Source: Ramlibacter sp.
GTDB taxonomy: Bacteria > Pseudomonadota > Gammaproteobacteria > Burkholderiales > Burkholderiaceae_C
Assembly (NCBI GenBank): GCA_013815685.1
Contig: JACDFR010000005.1
Location: 62,001 to 126,000 of the forward strand
Length of the DNA: 64,000 nt
Direction: 5' to 3'
The notes under the pieces: model-generated
What the model was told of the DNA's origin: nothing
Database searches by the model: none
Seen by the model: only the letters and a program-made list of their open reading frames with translations
Translations under genes and position numbers: made by a program
Part shown: positions 51,032-61,517 of the stretch, one piece after another
How the letters are laid out: each line of letters starts with the position of its first letter
How positions within the stretch are numbered: position 1 is the first letter of the stretch

Positions 51032-51747
51032 TCAATCCTCCAGAAGTTGCGGCAGCAATCGGGCCGCGTTGCCGCGCAGCATGACATGGGCCGGGTCGTC
51101 GAGTTCAGTGGGCTCGGGATTGACGATGACGACCTTGCCGGCCGCCATGCGGGCAAGGCCGGCCGCAGGATAGACCACACCAGAGGTTCCCACGACCAGC
51201 ATCAGATCACATTCGCGAACGGCGGCTTCCGCCGCGGCCAGGGTTTGCCGGGGCAGCTCTTCGCCGAACCACACCACCGCTGGCCGCCGCATGTTGCCGC
51301 AGGCCGGGCAGCGCGGTGGGCTGCCCGGCTCGGCACGGCCTGTCTGGCAGCAGGCCTTGGGCGCATCGAACCACTTGTCCTCGAAGAGATTGCCGTGCAG
51401 GGCCAGCACCTCCGGGCTGCCGGCCCGCTGGTGCAAGCCGTCGACGTTCTGCGTGATCAGGGTCAAGCGCGATGGATAGCGCAGTGCGAACGCCGCCAGC
51501 GCCCGGTGCGCCGGTTCGGCTCCGCCCGCGCGATCATTTCGCGCCGGAAGGCATACCAATCCCAGACCATCGCCGGGTCGGCGCGAAAGGCATCTTCCGT
51601 GGCCAGTTGCCGGGGATCGAACTTCGACCAGAGGCCGGCCTGGGCGTCGCGAAACATCGGCACCCCCGACTCGGCGCTCACACCGGCGCCCGTCAGCACC
51701 GCGATGCGCCTGGCCGCTCCAACCCAGGCGCGGACACTGTCCGTCAT
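51032..51747 (-). pseudogene. Sirtuin (SIR2-type NAD-dependent deacylase) with a one-base frameshift
   Basis: The ATG at 51,747 opens [36 protein letters not shown], an NAD-binding sirtuin start. It reads to [11 protein letters not shown] near 51,520, where the frame changes; the rest ([31 protein letters not shown], then the CxxC zinc motif CPACGNMRRPAVVWFGEELP, and VVGTSGVVYPAA) is in another frame to 51,032. Adding one C to AACCGGCG rejoins AEPNPAHRAL. Catalytic His (ALHGN) and zinc Cys are all present. The start overlaps the rlmB stop (ATGA). All functional motifs are intact apart from the single missing base, so the gene may be intact in the real genome. Confidence 0.8.
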
Positions 51748-52478
51748 AGTCGCTGCCGCATCGCCTCGTAAAGGCACACGCCGCTGGCCACCGACACATT
51801 CAGGCTTTCCACGGCGCCGCGCATCGGAATGCTCACGAGTTCGTCGCAGGTCTTGCGCGTCAGCTGGCGCATCCCCGCTCCTTCCGCGCCCAATACCAAG
51901 GCCACCGGGCCTTTCATGTCGACCTGATAGAGGGTTTTCGGCGCGTCGTCGCTGGCCCCGATGCACCAGATGCCGCGCTCCTTGAGTTCGCCGAGGGTGC
52001 GCGCGAGATTGGTGACCATGAAATACGGCACGGTTTCGGCCGCGCCGCTCGCCACCTTCGCCACAGTGGCGTTAACGCCCACGGCATGGTCTTTCGGAGC
52101 GATCACGGCCTGCGCGCCGGCACCATCCGCGACGCGCAGGCAGGCGCCGAGGTTGTGCGGATCGGTGACGCCATCCAGCACCAGCAGCAATGCCGGGCCA
52201 TCGACACCGTCCAGCAGGTCGTCCAGCGAATTCGAAGCCGGCAGCGCCTCGACGCGCGCAGCGACGCCCTGGTGGCCGTGGCTTCCGGCCAGCTTGGCCA
52301 GGCGCGGGCCATCTGCCTCGATGACACGCGCGCCTGCTTCGGCGGCGCGGTCCAGGAACTGGCGCATGCGCGCATCCTTGCGGGTGGGATCGGCATAGAT
52401 CTCGATGACCGAGCGAGGGGCGGTCTTGAGCCGCACGCCCACGGCATGGAACCCGAACAGCACTTTAGGGGAGGACAT
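51744..52478 (-). CDS. rlmB: 23S rRNA (guanosine-2'-O-)-methyltransferase RlmB
   Basis: The 244-residue SpoU/TrmH-family protein methylates G2251 of 23S rRNA. Its N-terminal substrate-binding domain ([13 protein letters not shown] ...) is followed by the knotted SPOUT domain with motif 1 ([30 protein letters not shown]), motif 2 ([15 protein letters not shown]) and motif 3 ([23 protein letters not shown]). ATG at 52,478 is used; a GTG three bases upstream is also in frame. It is followed by the sirtuin with a 4-nt overlap. Confidence 0.95.
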   Translation of the reverse strand: MSSPKVLFGFHAVGVRLKTAPRSVIEIYADPTRKDARMRQFLDRAAEAGARVIEADGPRLAKLAGSHGHQGVAARVEALPASNSLDDLLDGVDGPALLLVLDGVTDPHNLGACLRVADGAGAQAVIAPKDHAVGVNATVAKVASGAAETVPYFMVTNLARTLGELKERGIWCIGASDDAPKTLYQVDMKGPVALVLGAEGAGMRQLTRKTCDELVSIPMRGAVESLNVSVASGVCLYEAMRQRL

Positions 52479-52546
52479 CACAGGATTATCCCGCGCTCCA
52501 GGGCGATACCGCTGGGTAAAATGCGCCCACTATAAGGAGAGAGCGT

Positions 52547-53422
52547 ATGGGACTCAGGCTCAAGTTCAACTTGGTGCTGGTCGTCGTGTTCCTGGCCGGT
52601 TTTGCCGCTGCCGGCCTGGTGTCTCGCCAGCTGCTTCAAGAGAACGCCCGCGAAGAAGTCATTCGCGACGCCCGCCTGATGATGGAAGCAGCCGTCTCCG
52701 TTCGTACCTACACCGTCGAACAGGTGCGTCCGCACCTGATCAAGTTGATGGATGAGGTCTTCCTGCCGCAAACAGTGCCGGCGTTCGCCGCCACCGAAAC
52801 CACCAACCACCTTCGCAAGAAATACAAGGAATACAGCTACAAGGAGGCCACGCTCAATCCCACCAATCCGCGCAACCGAACGCTCGATTGGGAAGCCGAC
52901 ATCGTCAACCGCTTCCGCCAGTATGCGGACGTGAAGGAAATCGTGGCCGAACGCCAGTCGTCGACCGGGCGAAACCTGTTCATCGCCCATCCCATCCAGA
53001 TCGGCAACCCGGCCTGCCTGCAGTGTCACAGCACGCCGGCCGCCGCCCCGCCCAGCATGCTCAAGATCTACGGTGAAGCCAACGGCTTCGGCTGGAAGCA
53101 CGAAGAAATCGTGGGCGCCCAGGTCGTCACCGTCCCGATGGAGGTGCCGCTGCGCAATGCCGAGCGGGCCTTCACCACCTTCATGGCGTCGCTGGCGGCG
53201 GTGTTCGCCGCGGTTTTCGTCGTTCTCAACATCATGCTGTCCTGGCTGATCGTGCGGCCCATCCGCAAGATGTCCGAAGCGGCCGACAAGATCAGCACCG
53301 GGGAGTTCGGCGAACCCGAATTCAACGAAAAGGGCGGAGACGAAGTCGCCGTGCTGGGTAGTTCCTTCAATCGCATGCGCCGCAGCCTCGAGAAGGCCAT
53401 GCAAATGATCGGCGACCACTAG
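52547..53422 (+). CDS. Membrane sensor with Tll0287-like c-type haem domain and HAMP
   Basis: The 291-residue protein has an N-terminal span (LVLVVVFLAGFAAAGLV), a periplasmic DUF3365/Tll0287-like domain, a second span (FTTFMASLAAVFAAVFVVLNIMLSWLIV) and a HAMP domain (PIRKMSEAADKISTGEFG). In the periplasmic part, CLQCH (Cys near 159) is a CxxCH haem-binding motif, so it likely binds c-type haem and senses redox state or a gas. There is no output domain. The adjacent kinase-cyclase gene 15 nt downstream is the obvious partner, so the signal is likely passed through HAMP to that protein. Confidence 0.8.
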   Translation: MGLRLKFNLVLVVVFLAGFAAAGLVSRQLLQENAREEVIRDARLMMEAAVSVRTYTVEQVRPHLIKLMDEVFLPQTVPAFAATETTNHLRKKYKEYSYKEATLNPTNPRNRTLDWEADIVNRFRQYADVKEIVAERQSSTGRNLFIAHPIQIGNPACLQCHSTPAAAPPSMLKIYGEANGFGWKHEEIVGAQVVTVPMEVPLRNAERAFTTFMASLAAVFAAVFVVLNIMLSWLIVRPIRKMSEAADKISTGEFGEPEFNEKGGDEVAVLGSSFNRMRRSLEKAMQMIGDH

Positions 53423-53437
53423 GCCGCGAGTCAGAGG

Positions 53438-55546
53438 ATGGCAGCAGCGGGCTCTCGCATGCCACCGCCGGCGCCGCCGGTGGATGCCGCCTTGTTGCCC
53501 GCCGGCTACCGCATCAACGAATACAACATCGAGCGCCCGCTGGGCAGCGGGGGCTTCGGCATCACCTACCTGGCGCGGGACAGCAACCTGCAGCTGCCCG
53601 TCGCGATCAAGGAGTACTTTCCCAGCGAGCTCGTCACCCGCGGCGCCGACCAGTCGGTGCGGGTGCGTGGCGGTCATGCGGACCAGCAGGATCAATACCG
53701 CTGGGGCCTGGAGCGCTTCCTCGACGAAGCCCGCGCCCTGGCGACCTTTCGCCACCCCGGCATCGTGCGCGTGCTGCGCTACTTCCGCGAGAACGGCACA
53801 GCCTACATCGTGATGGAGTACGAGTCGGGCCTGTCTCTGAAGCGCTGGGTGCCGCAGAACGCGCCGCTTTCGCAGGGCGCACTGCTCGCCATCATCTACC
53901 CCCTGCTCGACGGGCTGGAGGCCGTGCATAAGACTGGCTTCCTGCATCGCGACATCAAACCCGACAACATCTACGTGCGAGCGGACGGCACGCCGGTGCT
54001 GCTCGATTTCGGCGCGGCCCGCCGCGTTACCGCCGACCGCGACATGACCAACATCGTGAGCCCGGGGTTCGCGCCGTTCGAGCAATACCACTCGCAGGGA
54101 AACCAGGGCCCTTGGTCCGACATCTATTCGCTGGGCGCCGTGATGTACTGGATGACGACCGGCAAGAAGCCGATGGAGTCCGCCTCACGGGTGAAGAGCG
54201 ACACCATGCTGCCCGCCTCCAGCCTGGCCGAAGTAAGCGTCTACGGGGCCGCCCTGCTCGACGCCATCGAATGGTCGATGAGCCCCGACGAGGGGCAGCG
54301 GCCGCAGACGGTAGCGCACTTCAGGGCCGCGGTCCGGGGCTCGGAGCGGCCGCAGGCGAACCAGTCGATGGGCGGGCCGCAGCCGGACCGACCCGCCATC
54401 GGACATGCGGAGCAAGCTCCTGCGGTGTGGGGAACGCCCCTCTGGGCCCCGTCCGGATCACCGCGGCGCAACTTGATGTGCACCATCATGTTCCTGGACC
54501 TGGTGGGCGGCGCGGCGCGTTCGGCCGACGACCAGGTCGCGCTCAAGAAGCAGTTCGACGAATTGATCGCCAAGTCGCTCCAGGGCGTGCCCGAAGACAG
54601 CCGCATCGCCATCGATACCGGAAACGGCGCGGCCATCTGCTTCATGGGCGACCCGGAGGAGCCCCTGCATGCGGCGATGCTGCTGCGCGATCTGCTGGGC
54701 CAACGCCACGGCGGCCTGGTCTCGGCGCGCATCGGCTTGCACATGGGACCGGTGCGCGTGGTTTCCGACATCAACGGCCGCGTCAACGTGGTGGGCGACG
54801 GCATCAATGTCGCCCAGCGGGTGATGGATTTCGCCCAGGGCAAGCAGGTACTGGTCTCGCGCTCCTACTATGACGTGATATCGCGCATCACCGACGACAC
54901 CGCCGGCCTCTTCGAGTACCTGGGCCAATACGAAGATAAGCACGCCCGCAAGCACGAGGTATACGCGGTCACGAGCCAGCGAGGTGCCGGCAACACCCGC
55001 CGCGAAGGCCCGTCCACGGGCTACACGCAGACCCTGCCGGTCACGAGCATCCGGGCGCTCGAACCCGGCGAAGTCCACGAGGTGGAGATGGACCTGGCAC
55101 GCAACATCGGCCCGTTGGCGCGTGTGCTGGTGCGCAAGGCCCAGGCGCTGGCGCCCTCGACCATTCAGGCCATGCGCGAGGCGCTCGCGCCGTCCATACA
55201 GGAAGCAAAGGCCCGCGAGGCCTTCCTGGCAGGCGGTCAGGGCTCGCCCTGGAAAAGCCACGTCGGCTCCAGCAGCAGGCCCATGAGTTCACCCCGTAGC
55301 CAGCCCCTGCGCTCAGGGCCCGGCACACAAGGGGTGGGTATCACCGCGGCAGACCTGGCCGTGGTGGAGCAGACACTGAGCAGGTTCATCGGCCCGATGG
55401 CCAGGATGCTGGTACGCAAGGAAACCGGCCGCACCTCGAGCTTCAGGGAGTTCGTCAAGGCGGTGGCGCTCAACATCGACCAGCCGGAACAGCGCGATCA
55501 ATTCATGCAGGCGCTAAAGCGATCGCTGCCCCCGCGGCAACCATAA
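53438..55546 (+). CDS. Ser/Thr protein kinase fused to a cyclase-like domain
   Basis: The 702-residue protein has a Hanks-type kinase (about 17-285: GSGGFGITYLARD, VAIKEYF with the ATP-binding Lys, HRDIKPDNIYV with the catalytic Asp, LLDFGAARR). A linker leads to a class III cyclase-like domain (about 350-510: MCTIMFLDLVGGAAR, GNGAAICFMGDP, GDGINVAQRVM), and a C-terminal region (620-700) repeats the IGPxARxLVRK helix found also at 545. The second metal Asp of the cyclase (usually GDG) is Asn (GNG), so cyclase activity is doubtful. The ATG at 53,438 lies 15 nt after the haem/HAMP sensor. Together they may form a membrane-signal kinase pair. Confidence 0.85.
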   Translation: MAAAGSRMPPPAPPVDAALLPAGYRINEYNIERPLGSGGFGITYLARDSNLQLPVAIKEYFPSELVTRGADQSVRVRGGHADQQDQYRWGLERFLDEARALATFRHPGIVRVLRYFRENGTAYIVMEYESGLSLKRWVPQNAPLSQGALLAIIYPLLDGLEAVHKTGFLHRDIKPDNIYVRADGTPVLLDFGAARRVTADRDMTNIVSPGFAPFEQYHSQGNQGPWSDIYSLGAVMYWMTTGKKPMESASRVKSDTMLPASSLAEVSVYGAALLDAIEWSMSPDEGQRPQTVAHFRAAVRGSERPQANQSMGGPQPDRPAIGHAEQAPAVWGTPLWAPSGSPRRNLMCTIMFLDLVGGAARSADDQVALKKQFDELIAKSLQGVPEDSRIAIDTGNGAAICFMGDPEEPLHAAMLLRDLLGQRHGGLVSARIGLHMGPVRVVSDINGRVNVVGDGINVAQRVMDFAQGKQVLVSRSYYDVISRITDDTAGLFEYLGQYEDKHARKHEVYAVTSQRGAGNTRREGPSTGYTQTLPVTSIRALEPGEVHEVEMDLARNIGPLARVLVRKAQALAPSTIQAMREALAPSIQEAKAREAFLAGGQGSPWKSHVGSSSRPMSSPRSQPLRSGPGTQGVGITAADLAVVEQTLSRFIGPMARMLVRKETGRTSSFREFVKAVALNIDQPEQRDQFMQALKRSLPPRQP

Positions 55547-55563
55547 TCGCAGCGCGCCTCCGG

Positions 55564-56235
55564 TCAGTCGGCGATCCTGCCCGCTTCGATGGTGATACGG
55601 CGTTCGCAGCGCGCGGCGATGGCGCGATCGTGCGTCACCAGTACCAGCGTGGTCCCCTGCTCGCGGTTCAGGTCGAACATCAGTTCCATCACGGTTTCGC
55701 CCGTGGCGAAGTCCAGGCTGCCGGTTGGCTCGTCGGCCAGCAGCACCGCCGGCTGGACCACGAAGGCCCGCGCCAGCGCCACGCGCTGCTGTTCGCCGCC
55801 GGACAGTACCTTGGGGTAGTGCCCGAGCCGCGATGACAAGCCGACGCGGGCCATCATCTCGGCAGCCGCCTTGCGCGAATCCTTGCGCCCGGCCAGCTCA
55901 AGAGGAAGCATCACGTTTTCCAGCGCGGTGAGGTTGCCCAGCAGCTGGAAGCTCTGGAATACGAAGCCCACCTGCCGGGCCCGCAACGCGGCACGTTCGT
56001 CCTCGTCGATGCTGAACAGGTCGCGGCCGGCCAGCCGTACCGTGCCGCGGCTGGGCGTGTCGAGGCCGGCGACGATCGAGAGCAGGGTACTCTTGCCCGA
56101 GCCCGATGCGCCGACGATCGCGGCTGTTTCCCTGGGCGCCAAGGTGAAATCGATATCGCGCAAAATGTCGAGCGTGCCCGTCGAGTCTGTGACCGATTTG
56201 TGGACGTGCTCGACGGAAATGATGGGATCAGACAT
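55564..56235 (-). CDS. ABC transporter ATP-binding protein (LolD/YbbA type)
   Basis: The 223-residue ATPase has Walker A GASGSGKST (about 40-48), the signature LSGGEQQRVALARA, Walker B VLLADEPTGSLD and switch His in LVTHD. It belongs to the LolD/MacB/YbbA group, which powers permeases for lipoprotein release or peptide export. No permease gene is adjacent in the window, unlike ybbA-ybbP pairs, so the partner is elsewhere. Its ATG (56,235-56,233) shares two bases with the tesA ATG on the other strand, an unusually tight divergent pair. Confidence 0.9.
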   Translation of the reverse strand: MSDPIISVEHVHKSVTDSTGTLDILRDIDFTLAPRETAAIVGASGSGKSTLLSIVAGLDTPSRGTVRLAGRDLFSIDEDERAALRARQVGFVFQSFQLLGNLTALENVMLPLELAGRKDSRKAAAEMMARVGLSSRLGHYPKVLSGGEQQRVALARAFVVQPAVLLADEPTGSLDFATGETVMELMFDLNREQGTTLVLVTHDRAIAARCERRITIEAGRIAD

Positions 56236-56875
56236 GTTTGCTGGAAATTGGAATCGCCGCCACTTTATTGCGGCCGGGTTAGCTGGCTGTTATGGCCTGC
56301 CCGCCATCGCCGCGATCGGCAAGAGCATCCTGGTGCTCGGGGATTCGCTCAGCGCCGAGTATGGCCTGACCCGGGGTACCGGGTGGGTACCGCTGCTCGA
56401 AAAGAGGCTGGCCGCCGAAAAAATCGCGGCAACCGTCAACAACGCCAGCATCAGCGGCGAGACCACGTCGGGCGGCCGCTCGCACCTGCCGGTGCTGCTG
56501 CAACGACAGAAGTTCGACGTCGTCGTCCTCGAGCTGGGCGCCAACGACGCCCTGCGCGGCTTGCCGCTGGGCATGACGGAGGACAATCTCTCCTTCATGA
56601 CACAGGCAGCGCAAAAGGCGGGCGCCAAGGTGCTTCTGGTGGGCATCCAGGTGCCGCCCAACTACGGCGGCGACTATGCCAACCGCTTTGCGGGGATCTA
56701 CGACAAGGTGGCCCGAAAGCACAAGGCGGCGCTTGTGCCGTTCATGCTCAAGGGCGTTGCGGATGCGCCGGACCCCGCCCGGCTGTTCCAGTCCGACCGC
56801 ATCCACCCGACCGGTGCCGCCCAGCCGGCGATCCTCGAGAACATCTGGCCGGAACTGAAGAAGCTGGTCAAGTGA
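56234..56875 (+). CDS. tesA: Arylesterase / lysophospholipase (TesA-like GDSL hydrolase)
   Basis: The 213-residue SGNH hydrolase has a twin-Arg-like start (NWNRRHFIAAGLAGCYG) and block I ILVLGDSLSAEYG with the nucleophilic Ser. Block II Gly lies in NASISGETTSGG, block III Asn in ELGANDALRG and block V Asp-x-x-His in SDRIHPTG near the C-terminus. It acts on short esters and thioesters in the periplasm. The start overlaps the divergent ABC gene ATG on the other strand, so its promoter must lie in that gene. The stop overlaps the mnmH start. Confidence 0.92.
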   Translation: MFAGNWNRRHFIAAGLAGCYGLPAIAAIGKSILVLGDSLSAEYGLTRGTGWVPLLEKRLAAEKIAATVNNASISGETTSGGRSHLPVLLQRQKFDVVVLELGANDALRGLPLGMTEDNLSFMTQAAQKAGAKVLLVGIQVPPNYGGDYANRFAGIYDKVARKHKAALVPFMLKGVADAPDPARLFQSDRIHPTGAAQPAILENIWPELKKLVK

Positions 56876-57930
56876 GCGTCCAGACCCTACCGGCTGCAGA
56901 GGCCATCGCGCGGCTGGGCGATTTCAGCGCCATCATCGATGCGCGCAGCGAAGGCGAATACGCCGAAGACCATCTGCCCGGCGCGCTGAACTGGCCCTCG
57001 CTGAACGACGAACAGCGCAAGCTCATCGGCACGCTCTACAAGCAGGTCAGCCCATTCGAAGCCCAGAAACGCGGTGCGGCGCTGGTGGCGGCGAATATCG
57101 CCCGCCACATCGAGCGCGATGTGATCGACAAGCCGCGCAGCTGGCAGCCGCTCGCCTATTGCTGGCGCGGGGGCAAGCGCAGCGGCTCGCTCGCGCTGGT
57201 ACTGGGGCAGATCGGCTTTCGCGTGAACGTAGTGGAAGGCGGCTACAAGGCTTTTCGCAGCGCCGTACTGGCCGCGCTGCCCGAGCTGGCCGCGCGGCTG
57301 GAATACCGCGTCATCTGCGGACCCACCGGCGCCGGCAAGACCCGGCTGCTGCAGGCGATGGCGCAGGCCGGCGCCCAGGTGCTGGACCTGGAGGCGCTGG
57401 CCAGTCACCGCAGTTCGGTCCTGGGCATGATCCCGGGCCTGCCCCAACCCACGCATAAACGCTTCGACACCCTGGTGTGGGACCGGCTGCGCAGCTTCGA
57501 CCCGTCCCGGCCGGTGTACGTGGAAAGCGAAAGCCGCAAGGTCGGCAACCTCGCGGTTCCCGACGCATTGATCGCACGCATGCGCGCCAGCCCATGCCTG
57601 CGGCTGGAGCTACCCGACGACGAGCGCGTCGCCTTGCTGCTGGAGGATTACGATTTCTTCGTGCAGGACCGGCAATTGTTTTGCGAACGGTTGGGCGCGC
57701 TGGCGCAGCTGCGCGGCCAGGCGGTGATCGAGGGTTGGCAGGCGCAGGCGACGGCGGGCGACATCGAACCTGTGGTGCGGGAGCTGCTGCTCAAGCACTA
57801 TGACCCGGGCTACGCGGCCTCTATCAGCCGCAACTTCCAGCACTATGCGCAGGCGGCAACCATCGTGCCGGCCGACCGATCGGCGGCGGCGATGGCGCAG
57901 CTTGCGCGGGAAATCCTGCGGGAAGCTTAG
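56872..57930 (+). CDS. mnmH: tRNA 2-selenouridine synthase
   Basis: The 352-residue protein converts 2-thiouridine in tRNA anticodons to 2-selenouridine (or geranylates it). An N-terminal rhodanese domain with Cys near 97 (LAYCWRGGKRSGSLA) is followed by a P-loop domain (CGPTGAGKTRLLQAM near 147) with the conserved GLPQPTHKRFDTLVWDRL. GTG at 56,872 overlaps the tesA stop, indicating cotranscription. No selD is nearby, so selenophosphate must come from elsewhere. A small minus-strand gene ends at its stop. Confidence 0.93.
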   Translation: MSVQTLPAAEAIARLGDFSAIIDARSEGEYAEDHLPGALNWPSLNDEQRKLIGTLYKQVSPFEAQKRGAALVAANIARHIERDVIDKPRSWQPLAYCWRGGKRSGSLALVLGQIGFRVNVVEGGYKAFRSAVLAALPELAARLEYRVICGPTGAGKTRLLQAMAQAGAQVLDLEALASHRSSVLGMIPGLPQPTHKRFDTLVWDRLRSFDPSRPVYVESESRKVGNLAVPDALIARMRASPCLRLELPDDERVALLLEDYDFFVQDRQLFCERLGALAQLRGQAVIEGWQAQATAGDIEPVVRELLLKHYDPGYAASISRNFQHYAQAATIVPADRSAAAMAQLAREILREA

Positions 57931-58118
57931 GTCTGGGTGGGGGTGCCGGAAGGAGTTGCGTTGCCGCTTCCCGGTTCGCCCGGCTCATCGGGGGAAGCCT
58001 CGCCCTCGCCAGGGGCGTCCGTCTTGCGGTCGGCCTTGGCCTTGAGCTTGTCTTCCTTCTTGCGCTTCTTGGCCAGCTCTTTTTGGCGCTTTTCGTATCC
58101 GTAATTGGGTGTAGCCAC
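57927..58118 (-). CDS. Small Lys-rich conserved hypothetical protein
   Basis: The 63-residue protein starts MATPNYGYEKRQKELAKKRKK, then EDKLKAKADRK and a Gly/Glu/Pro-rich tail. The Tyr-Gly-Tyr-Glu-Lys start and basic helix are characteristic of a short protein common in Burkholderiales, with no known function. It overlaps the mnmH stop tail to tail by 4 nt. Confidence 0.65.
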   Translation of the reverse strand: MATPNYGYEKRQKELAKKRKKEDKLKAKADRKTDAPGEGEASPDEPGEPGSGNATPSGTPTQT

Positions 58119-58187
58119 AAGGCCTTCCGTTTCTATCTGTCGATGGCGCCAATGTAAGCGATAAAAGCTGACCCGGGTGGGGAGCCC

Positions 58188-59399
58188 TTACCTCAGTGCG
58201 GCCAGGGCCTGCTCCAGATCGGCGAGCAGGTCTTGCACGGCCTCCAGCCCCACGGAGAAGCGCACCAGCACCCCCAGGTGCTTCCAGCAGCCCAGTTCGG
58301 CACTGCGCATGGATGCCACATCGTAGGGCACTACCAGACTCACCGGTCCGCCCCACGAGTAGCCGAGCTTGAACAGTTTGAGGGCGTCGCAGAACGCATC
58401 GACCTGGGCTGTGCTGTAGCGCTCGTGGAACATCACCGAAAACAGCCCGGCGGCCAAGCCATCGGCGCCGCACAGTGCGCGCCAGTGCTCGTGGCCTGGG
58501 GACCCCTGGAAGGCGGGATGCAGCAGCTGGGCGATTTCGGCCCGGCCCCGGAGCCAGCCCGACAGCGCCCGGGCCGCCGCGTCCTGGGCCCGGTAACGCA
58601 ACACCAGGCTCGGCAGGGCCCGCAGCACCGCTTCCGCGTCGTTCGCGCCGACACCCCATCCAAGCCGCATATGCGTCAATTTGAGCTGCTGGTGAAGCCT
58701 CTCGTCGCGCGTCACGATGGAACCCATGAGCACGTCGCCGCCGCCGCTCGGGTACTTGGTCAATGCCTGCACCACCACATCTGCGCCAGAGCCCGCCACC
58801 CGCCGCTCGCCCTTGCCCAGGTCGAAGCCGTTGAACGCAAGGCCCGCGCCCCATGTGTTGTCCAGGGCGCTCGGCACTTCGCGCTCGCGGCAGATAGCTG
58901 CAAGCTGCGCCAGCGGGGCGAACTCCATCGTCACCGAGCCCGGCGCTTCCAGCCAGACCAGGCGGGTGCGCGGGCCGATGCGCGCTTCCAGGTCCGCCGG
59001 GTTCATGGCGTCGTAGCACTGGTGGGTGATGCCCCAGTTCTTCAACTCCCCGTCGGCGAGGGCCTTGGACGGGCCGTAGACGTTGTCGGGAAGCAGCACC
59101 TCGTCACCGCTCTTGAGCAATGCCATGTTCACGTTGGCGATGGCGGCCAGCCCGCTGGGAACCAGGATGCACTGCGAGCCGCCTTCCAGCGTTGCGATCC
59201 GCTCTTCCAGCATGAACGTCGTGGGGGTGCCGTGCAGGCCGTAGGTGTAGCCTTGCTTGTGCTTCCAGTCCCGCGACCGCATCGCGGCCGTGTTGGCGAA
59301 GAAGACAGTGGAGGCTTTGAACACGCCCGGCTGCGGCGCGGCGAACGCGCCGGGCGCAACGTAGGGATGATGGATGAGGTCGGTGATCGGTTGGCTCAT
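58188..59399 (-). CDS. metC: Cystathionine beta-lyase (PLP-dependent, Cys/Met metabolism family)
   Basis: The 403-residue PLP enzyme of the Cys/Met metabolism group most likely cleaves cystathionine to homocysteine. YGLHGTPTTFMLEERIATLEGG is near residue 53. The PLP lysine lies in QALTKYPSGGGDVLMGS (about 215). The C-terminal SWGGPVSLV and VRFSVGLE are family features, and the SWGGxxSL motif favours a beta-lyase over a gamma-synthase. It stands alone on the minus strand. Substrate preference (cystathionine or another thioether) cannot be settled from sequence. Confidence 0.88.
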   Translation of the reverse strand: MSQPITDLIHHPYVAPGAFAAPQPGVFKASTVFFANTAAMRSRDWKHKQGYTYGLHGTPTTFMLEERIATLEGGSQCILVPSGLAAIANVNMALLKSGDEVLLPDNVYGPSKALADGELKNWGITHQCYDAMNPADLEARIGPRTRLVWLEAPGSVTMEFAPLAQLAAICREREVPSALDNTWGAGLAFNGFDLGKGERRVAGSGADVVVQALTKYPSGGGDVLMGSIVTRDERLHQQLKLTHMRLGWGVGANDAEAVLRALPSLVLRYRAQDAAARALSGWLRGRAEIAQLLHPAFQGSPGHEHWRALCGADGLAAGLFSVMFHERYSTAQVDAFCDALKLFKLGYSWGGPVSLVVPYDVASMRSAELGCWKHLGVLVRFSVGLEAVQDLLADLEQALAALR

Positions 59400-59460
59400 T
59401 CAGCGATGTTAGCGCGGCATCGCCGCGCAGCGGACTTCGTGGTCGTTAGGACGTCAAAAA

Positions 59461-59480
59461 CCGCCGGGCCGCCCCAAGGC
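59461..59480. repeat. GC-rich dispersed repeat, copy 1
   Basis: The 20-bp sequence from 59,461 is identical to that at 61,437-61,456, and in the same orientation. Here it is followed by CTTTTTGGACC, so only the core is shared. Such dispersed GC-rich repeats are frequent in Comamonadaceae intergenic regions. It lies between metC and the phosphoribosyltransferase gene. Confidence 0.7.
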
Positions 59481-59537
59481 TTTTTGGACCGATCAACCCG
59501 AGGCAATTTTGGCAAAGCCAAAATTTCCGACGAACCA

Positions 59538-60062
59538 TCAAACCTTCCACTTCTCCAGCAGCTTCTCCGGCCCCATGCTGTCGTAGGCTTCGAACGGCTG
59601 GTGGATCCAGGGGTTGGTCGGAAGGTACTCGACCGAATAGTCCGCGGTGAACTTCGACAGGCCCTTGGTCCAGATCACCGCGCTGCGCAGCTCCGTGATC
59701 AGCTTGTAGTTGTTCTTGAGCATCTCGATGACGGCGTGCAGCGTGTGGCCCGAGTCCGCCAGGTCGTCGACCAGCAGCACGCGCCCGGCAATCTCGCCCT
59801 TTGGCGTCGTGATGTAGTGCGCAATGTCCAGGTGGCCCTGCACCGTGCCCGCTTCGGCGCGGTAGGAGCTGGTGGACATGATGGCCAGCGGCTTGTCGAA
59901 AATGCGCGAAAGGATGTCTCCGGGCCGCATGCCGCCGCGCGCGAGGCACAGGATGGTGTCGAATGTCCATCCTGACTGGTGGACCTTGATGGCCAGCTTT
60001 TCGGTCAGGTTGTGGTATTCGTCGTAGCTTACGTACAGGTGCTTGCCGTCTTCCGTCAACAT
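59538..60062 (-). CDS. Purine phosphoribosyltransferase (HPRT/XGPRT-like)
   Basis: The 174-residue enzyme of the phosphoribosyltransferase fold has the PRPP-binding motif RVLLVDDLADSGHTL (about 97-111), with CLARGGMRPGDIL upstream and a C-terminal WI(H/Q)QPFE segment. It salvages purine bases with PRPP. It follows purA by 16 nt on the same strand, the usual order in Burkholderiales (hisZ, purA, then this gene). Hypoxanthine/guanine or xanthine as substrate is inferred. Confidence 0.88.
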   Translation of the reverse strand: MLTEDGKHLYVSYDEYHNLTEKLAIKVHQSGWTFDTILCLARGGMRPGDILSRIFDKPLAIMSTSSYRAEAGTVQGHLDIAHYITTPKGEIAGRVLLVDDLADSGHTLHAVIEMLKNNYKLITELRSAVIWTKGLSKFTADYSVEYLPTNPWIHQPFEAYDSMGPEKLLEKWKV

Positions 60063-60078
60063 CTAGGAGTGCTCCTGC

Positions 60079-61512
<1,434 letters not shown>

Positions 61513-61517
61513 TATGA

